Below are positions 60,423-64,000 of a stretch of DNA of 64,000 bases, piece by piece. This stretch comes from Skermania sp. ID1734. GTDB lineage: Bacteria > Actinomycetota > Actinomycetes > Mycobacteriales > Mycobacteriaceae. The position numbers and the translations under genes are program-made. How positions within the stretch are numbered: position 1 is the first letter of the stretch; each line of letters starts with the position of its first letter. The stretch lies in assembly GCF_007489285.1 (NCBI RefSeq), contig NZ_VLIY01000006.1:1-64000 (forward strand), read 5' to 3'. Below the pieces are notes generated by a model, which searched no databases, had not been told where the DNA came from, and saw only the letters and a list, made by a program, of their open reading frames with translations.

Positions 60423-62437
60423 GATGCCTTTTTCAAGTCGGGACCAAATCGGGACCAGTCCCGACTGAGACGACATTCGAAGGACTTTCCGGCGTCCCGT
60501 TTTTCGATCGCGCCGTCATCAACCAGAGCATCAGCGACCGAGTCGAACAGCGACCGCAGATCGCCCTTGAGGGTTTGCCGCAACTCGGTGCGTGATACCC
60601 AACCATCGCTGCGATTCAGCTTCCGCATGATCGCGTCAGCGACGCGTCGCCGGTCGGCTTGATCGCGGCGCTCGGCGACAATTTCCTCACGCTCGGCGGC
60701 CTCATGACCGCGCGCCCGGTTGGCCTTGCGGCGCTTGTCGGCGAGCACCGACTGAAGGTGTTCGCGGACGCGACTTGACCGATCCAACAACACGCCAGCG
60801 AGACGCCAGTCCTCATCGGAGACGACGGTGCGGCCTTCGAGCAGCATCATCCCGACCGCGATTTTGAGGCGGGTCAGGTTCGCGTGCCCGTCGAGGGGAT
60901 CGACGTCAGCGTCGCCGATGCGGATGCGGTGACGACACGCGCGAATCTCGGCAGCGGCGTCGTCTGGAATACGGAGCACGTAGAACGCATCAGCGGGGGC
61001 GAACTTGGGCAGCCGAACCGTCATTGGCGCGGGTGCGTCGGTGCAGTCCTCTGGTGCGGTGGGGTCGATCGTGGACGCCCAAAAAAGGCGCTGAGGCAAG
61101 CCGTCTTTCCCGCGGGATAGAAAGAAGCCGGCATTTTCCGGTTGCACGCCAACGGTCAAGCAGAGCCGGTAGCTGTGCGCTTCGACTGACGTCGTGGTCG
61201 ATGCTTTCGCGTTGTCGAACCCGATGGATTGGCCCATATAGGCCTTCAGAAGTTCACCTACCAAGGTCGAGCCTTGCCGACCCGCAATCGCTTCCAAGGT
61301 GCCGACCTCAGGCACCACTAAATGCGCACGGGTGGTGCGAATGACCTCGCCCTCGGGTTCATCATCGGCGCTCGCCGACGATGCGTGCCGGGCCTTGAAT
61401 GTCGCCGCGAGACCCTCACCGCTCCCTGGTTGCCGGGTCAGAATCTCGACCATTTTCCCGCGGTAGTCGCGAATCTCAAGGCAGTCGGCAGCGACAGCGG
61501 CGGCAGCATCCTTTCCCTGGCCCGAGCGGCCGACCAGGGCAGCGAAGAAATTCAAGCTGGCTTTGCTCCCCACGGTCGGCGGCAGCACGACGGTTGGCTC
61601 GACGGCCGCGATCACGCGGCACAGCGCGGCGGCGAGAACAGCATCAGGTGAGACGTAGCGTGCACGTGCAAAGCTGCGGATATGGCGGAGCACGTCCCGT
61701 GACTGCCAAAAATCGGCATCGGCGTCGGGTTCGTCGCTGCTTGGGTTGACTGTCGTGACGTGGTCGATGTGGCCGTCGCGAGCCACGGCGTCGGCCGCAT
61801 CGTGGCAGCCGTCCGGCGCTTCCACCACGGTCACCGACTCGGCGATCCCTTTCAGGATCGGCTCGATTCGTGCGACGCGCGCGCGACCGGCGTTGTCCTT
61901 GTCCTGCCAGACGATGACGTGCTTGCCGGCTAGTGCGGCGTAGTTGGCGAGGTGCGCGGAGCTGGCGCCGCTACGCGCGGACACCGCGGGCACACCGATT
62001 GTGGCGAGTGCATCGGCGTCCTGCTCGCCTTCGACGAGGTGCACCGTTACCGCGTCGGTGATCCGATCCTGGCGGTACAGCAGCCCTCCGCGTGGGGACG
62101 CGGATTGCTCGAAAGACTTTTTGCTGTTGCGCTGCTGCGGCGCTTTGCGTTTCGCCCACGCCGCGTCCGGGTAGCGATAGGTGAGGTCGCGCCGGTTGTC
62201 GAACATGTCGGCCATCGTGAGGCCGATCGCGGCGAGTACGTCAGCAGTGTTTTCGCCTGCGTGGCAATGCATCACGACTTTGCCGCCGACGTCCAAGATT
62301 GACACCGACCGGTCGGCGCTGGAGTGGCCGGGAGCCTGCGCGCTGGCGCGGGTGGCGCTGTGTTCGATCACCGCCAGGCCATTGCAGCGGAACGCGTCAA
62401 GCAGACGCTCGAAGGCTGTCCGCCGTAGAATGTTCAA
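60419..62437 (-). CDS. Primase-helicase-like replication protein (TOPRIM plus P-loop)
   Basis: A 672-residue protein. Residues about 25-75 resemble the zinc-ribbon of phage primases but with most cysteines lost (VVMHCHAGENTADVLAAIGLT). A TOPRIM domain follows at about 130-210 (VHLVEGEQDADALA and VIVWQDKDNAGR). From about 290 an ATPase of the DUF3987 type has the P-loop VGRSGQGKD. It likely primes and unwinds the element's DNA. TTG 62437 is preceded by AGAAGGG. Degenerate zinc ligands suggest altered primase activity. Confidence 0.78.
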   Translation of the reverse strand: MNILRRTAFERLLDAFRCNGLAVIEHSATRASAQAPGHSSADRSVSILDVGGKVVMHCHAGENTADVLAAIGLTMADMFDNRRDLTYRYPDAAWAKRKAPQQRNSKKSFEQSASPRGGLLYRQDRITDAVTVHLVEGEQDADALATIGVPAVSARSGASSAHLANYAALAGKHVIVWQDKDNAGRARVARIEPILKGIAESVTVVEAPDGCHDAADAVARDGHIDHVTTVNPSSDEPDADADFWQSRDVLRHIRSFARARYVSPDAVLAAALCRVIAAVEPTVVLPPTVGSKASLNFFAALVGRSGQGKDAAAAVAADCLEIRDYRGKMVEILTRQPGSGEGLAATFKARHASSASADDEPEGEVIRTTRAHLVVPEVGTLEAIAGRQGSTLVGELLKAYMGQSIGFDNAKASTTTSVEAHSYRLCLTVGVQPENAGFFLSRGKDGLPQRLFWASTIDPTAPEDCTDAPAPMTVRLPKFAPADAFYVLRIPDDAAAEIRACRHRIRIGDADVDPLDGHANLTRLKIAVGMMLLEGRTVVSDEDWRLAGVLLDRSSRVREHLQSVLADKRRKANRARGHEAAEREEIVAERRDQADRRRVADAIMRKLNRSDGWVSRTELRQTLKGDLRSLFDSVADALVDDGAIEKRDAGKSFECRLSRDWSRFGPDLKKAS

Positions 62438-62501
62438 AGTTGGCCCTTCTTTCGAGGTGTTTGTGACTGGCCTCCGTTGTGAGCGGAGGCCGTCCGTTTC
62501 G

Positions 62502-62918
62502 TCAACCGAGTGGATCGTCTACGTCGCCGCCGCGCAGTGCCGCGAAATCCCCGCGCAGCACCTCCGCCAGGCTGACAAGATCGTTGAGCCGCATGGTGAG
62601 TACGCCATCGCAACTCACCGTCAACGTCACTGCACCGGTACGGTCGGCGAGTGCGACCAGAGTCCCGTCCGACGTGACCACCTGTCGCGGTGGCCCAACC
62701 AAGCCGACGTTGGCCCGCTGATCATCGAGGTCGCCGAACCGGCGCACGTTCCGACGCATCAGGATTCCCGCCATGCTCGCGTGAACGCTTGCCATGACGG
62801 AATTCCCTTGCGCCGTCTCATATTCGGAGGCCTCCAGCAGGTCGAAAACCGTGAGGTCATTCACCGGCTTCGAGTTGCCGGGGGAGATTTCGAACATGTC
62901 GCTTTGGCCGTCCGTCAT
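62502..62918 (-). CDS. Element protein, unknown function
   Basis: A 138-residue protein with a helical middle (SVMASVHASMAGILMRR) and a C-terminal beta-rich part. No family is recognised. ATG 62918. It lies between the excisionase-like and replication genes, as accessory early genes often do. Confidence 0.55.
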   Translation of the reverse strand: MTDGQSDMFEISPGNSKPVNDLTVFDLLEASEYETAQGNSVMASVHASMAGILMRRNVRRFGDLDDQRANVGLVGPPRQVVTSDGTLVALADRTGAVTLTVSCDGVLTMRLNDLVSLAEVLRGDFAALRGGDVDDPLG

Positions 62919-62949
62919 GCGGCACCACCCGATGCCAATAGTGCATTGA

Positions 62950-63165
62950 TCATGCCGCGGCCTCCTCGAAGTAGGCGAGGACAGCCGTTTTCCGGTAGCG
63001 GACCGCGCCGCCGAGCTTGAGAAACGGAATCCCGCGGCCGAGTGCCCGGTCGGATGCGAGCTTCCTGAGGGACTGGCGGGTGGCCGCAGCGGTTTCGGGT
63101 GGGGTCATGAGTTCTGGCCAGCTAGCCGCATCCGCGATGTCGAGTTCGATTGGTAATCGCGCCAT
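62950..63165 (-). CDS. Excisionase-like helix-turn-helix protein
   Basis: A 71-residue MerR/AlpA-type winged HTH (TRQSLRKLASDRALGRGIPFLKLGGAVRYRKTAVLAYFEE). Such proteins direct excision or switch on the element's genes. It is divergent from the integrase, with 255 bp between that likely hold both promoters; ATGCAGG (63228) and CCTGCAT (63283) face each other in this gap. Confidence 0.8.
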   Translation of the reverse strand: MARLPIELDIADAASWPELMTPPETAAATRQSLRKLASDRALGRGIPFLKLGGAVRYRKTAVLAYFEEAAA

Positions 63166-63420
63166 TTCATGTCTCCTGTCGTTTTATGCGCTGACAGGTG
63201 CAACCTACGGCCAGAAAATGTGGCGAAATGCAGGCAGGACCAACAGGGGTATAGCCGAGTCTCGGTTGGCGAAATCCGCTGACCTGCATCGATTAACTAG
63301 AACAGTCGGTGTCCCTAGTGATGCGGATCACACTCGCGCCGTAGTCGGCATCACCCCAAAATGATGCGCGCATCCAATATCCTTTGACTCGAACCAAAAA
63401 TAGGTATCGGAGGGTGTGGG

Positions 63421-64000
63421 ATGGCGAGAGCGGCACTGGCGCAAGGGCAAATGGGCAAAATCGGCACCAAGCAGCGGCCGAACGGGTCATGGCGGGCATG
63501 GGCGCAGTACGGCGACGTCGATGGTGTCACTCGCCCGATCAGCGGCTACGGCGCGACGCAGGAAAAGGCGATCGCCGATCTGAAGGCGAAGGCGCAGCAG
63601 CGGAAGGCAATTGCCGGTGAGGACACCACGCTCACGCCGTCGAGCAAGCTCGCCGACTTACTCGACCTTTGGTTTGAGGAAATCGAGGCAGAGGGTGGTA
63701 GGCGTGCGCAGTCGATCGAACGGTATCGTCACGCCGCCAAGGTGATCCGCGCACCGCGCACCGGTATCGGCAGCGTGCGCATTCAAGCGTGCACCACCGG
63801 CAAAGTCGACAAATTTCTGAAATCGATCGGTCGGGACCGCCCTGCGCTGGCGCGACTGTGCAAAGTCGTCCTCCAGGGTGCATTCGGGATGGCTGTGCGG
63901 CACGGCATCGTCGCCGTCAATCCAGTCCGGGAGGTGTCTCGTATCCGGTCCTCGAGCAAGCCGATCGAAGTGCTCGACCGCGACCAGCGGATCGCGCTGC
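63421..64000 (+). CDS. Tyrosine integrase, N-terminal part (cut by window end)
   Basis: The frame is open from ATG 63421 to the window end (193 residues seen). It starts with an arm-binding domain (GKIGTKQRPNGSWRAWAQYGD), then a core-binding domain (LADLLDLWFEEIE...RRAQSIERYR, and NPVREVSRI). The catalytic domain with R-H-R-Y lies beyond the window. GGAGGG lies about 8 bases upstream. It would recombine the element at the tRNA-Lys 3' end. Confidence 0.9.
   Translation, partial: MARAALAQGQMGKIGTKQRPNGSWRAWAQYGDVDGVTRPISGYGATQEKAIADLKAKAQQRKAIAGEDTTLTPSSKLADLLDLWFEEIEAEGGRRAQSIERYRHAAKVIRAPRTGIGSVRIQACTTGKVDKFLKSIGRDRPALARLCKVVLQGAFGMAVRHGIVAVNPVREVSRIRSSSKPIEVLDRDQRIAL

Noticed and set aside
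1-64000. CRISPR array, rRNA genes or recognised riboswitch
   Set aside because: I looked for regularly spaced repeats and rRNA or known riboswitch cores and saw none; only the isolated repeats listed were found.

Overview
The window is a GC-rich actinobacterial chromosome segment, most likely from a mycolate-making member of the Mycobacteriales (Nocardia/Rhodococcus-like). The evidence is a cyclopropane/mycolic-acid methyltransferase-family gene (34198-35100), a 611-residue FadE5-type acyl-CoA dehydrogenase, a 945-residue decarboxylase of the mycobacterial Rv2531c type, an MTB12-like lipoprotein, and a signal-peptide protein of a type common in Nocardia. Short GTGA/ATGA overlaps between genes are frequent.

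Layout. 1-5.8 kb: end of an insertion sequence, a Cys-less isochorismatase-fold protein, a TetR/MFS efflux pair with a readable promoter-operator, a small secreted protein, an orphan CheB domain, a DUF3099 protein and a PAS-ANTAR regulator. 5.9-13.7 kb: envelope genes (GT39-like glycosyltransferase, PAP2/Aur1-like phosphatase), a bacterial PH-domain pair whose first member is frameshifted, and an Orn/Lys/Arg decarboxylase. 13.9-26.5 kb: an acyl-CoA ligase, then an almost complete phenylacetate pathway (paaK-E-D-C-B-A, paaG-H-F, paaR, paaZ, EthD-like gene, paaI). Three matching operator sites control it; no paaJ thiolase is present. 26.5-45.4 kb: mixed genes, including a PtpB-like phosphatase, an encapsulated-ferritin-like protein with a cargo-loading tail, cytochrome bd oxidase, a frameshifted hydrolase, FadE5 with a tandem-TetR regulator, and a YeiH/LysR pair.

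46.4-54.5 kb: nine co-directional, partly overlapping genes forming a probable catabolic operon: AraC regulator, quinone oxidoreductase, TauD-type dioxygenase, beta-keto-acid cleavage enzyme (DUF849), MFS importer, hydrolase, both subunits of a 3-oxoacid CoA-transferase, and a carboxymuconolactone-decarboxylase-like protein. The cleavage enzyme would release acetoacetate that the CoA-transferase can activate; the growth substrate is not known.

54.6-58.0 kb: an alcohol dehydrogenase remnant, an oxidoreductase/TetR pair, and a DUF6883-DUF4926 gene pair lying between two 18-bp direct repeats. From 58.0 kb to the right edge: a small integrative element in a tRNA-Lys gene. Its left boundary is a 37-nt tRNA-Lys 3' fragment. 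It carries a translationally coupled TOPRIM/helicase replication module, small phage-type proteins, an excisionase-like protein and a tyrosine integrase cut by the window end. The right boundary, with an intact tRNA-Lys, should lie just beyond the window.
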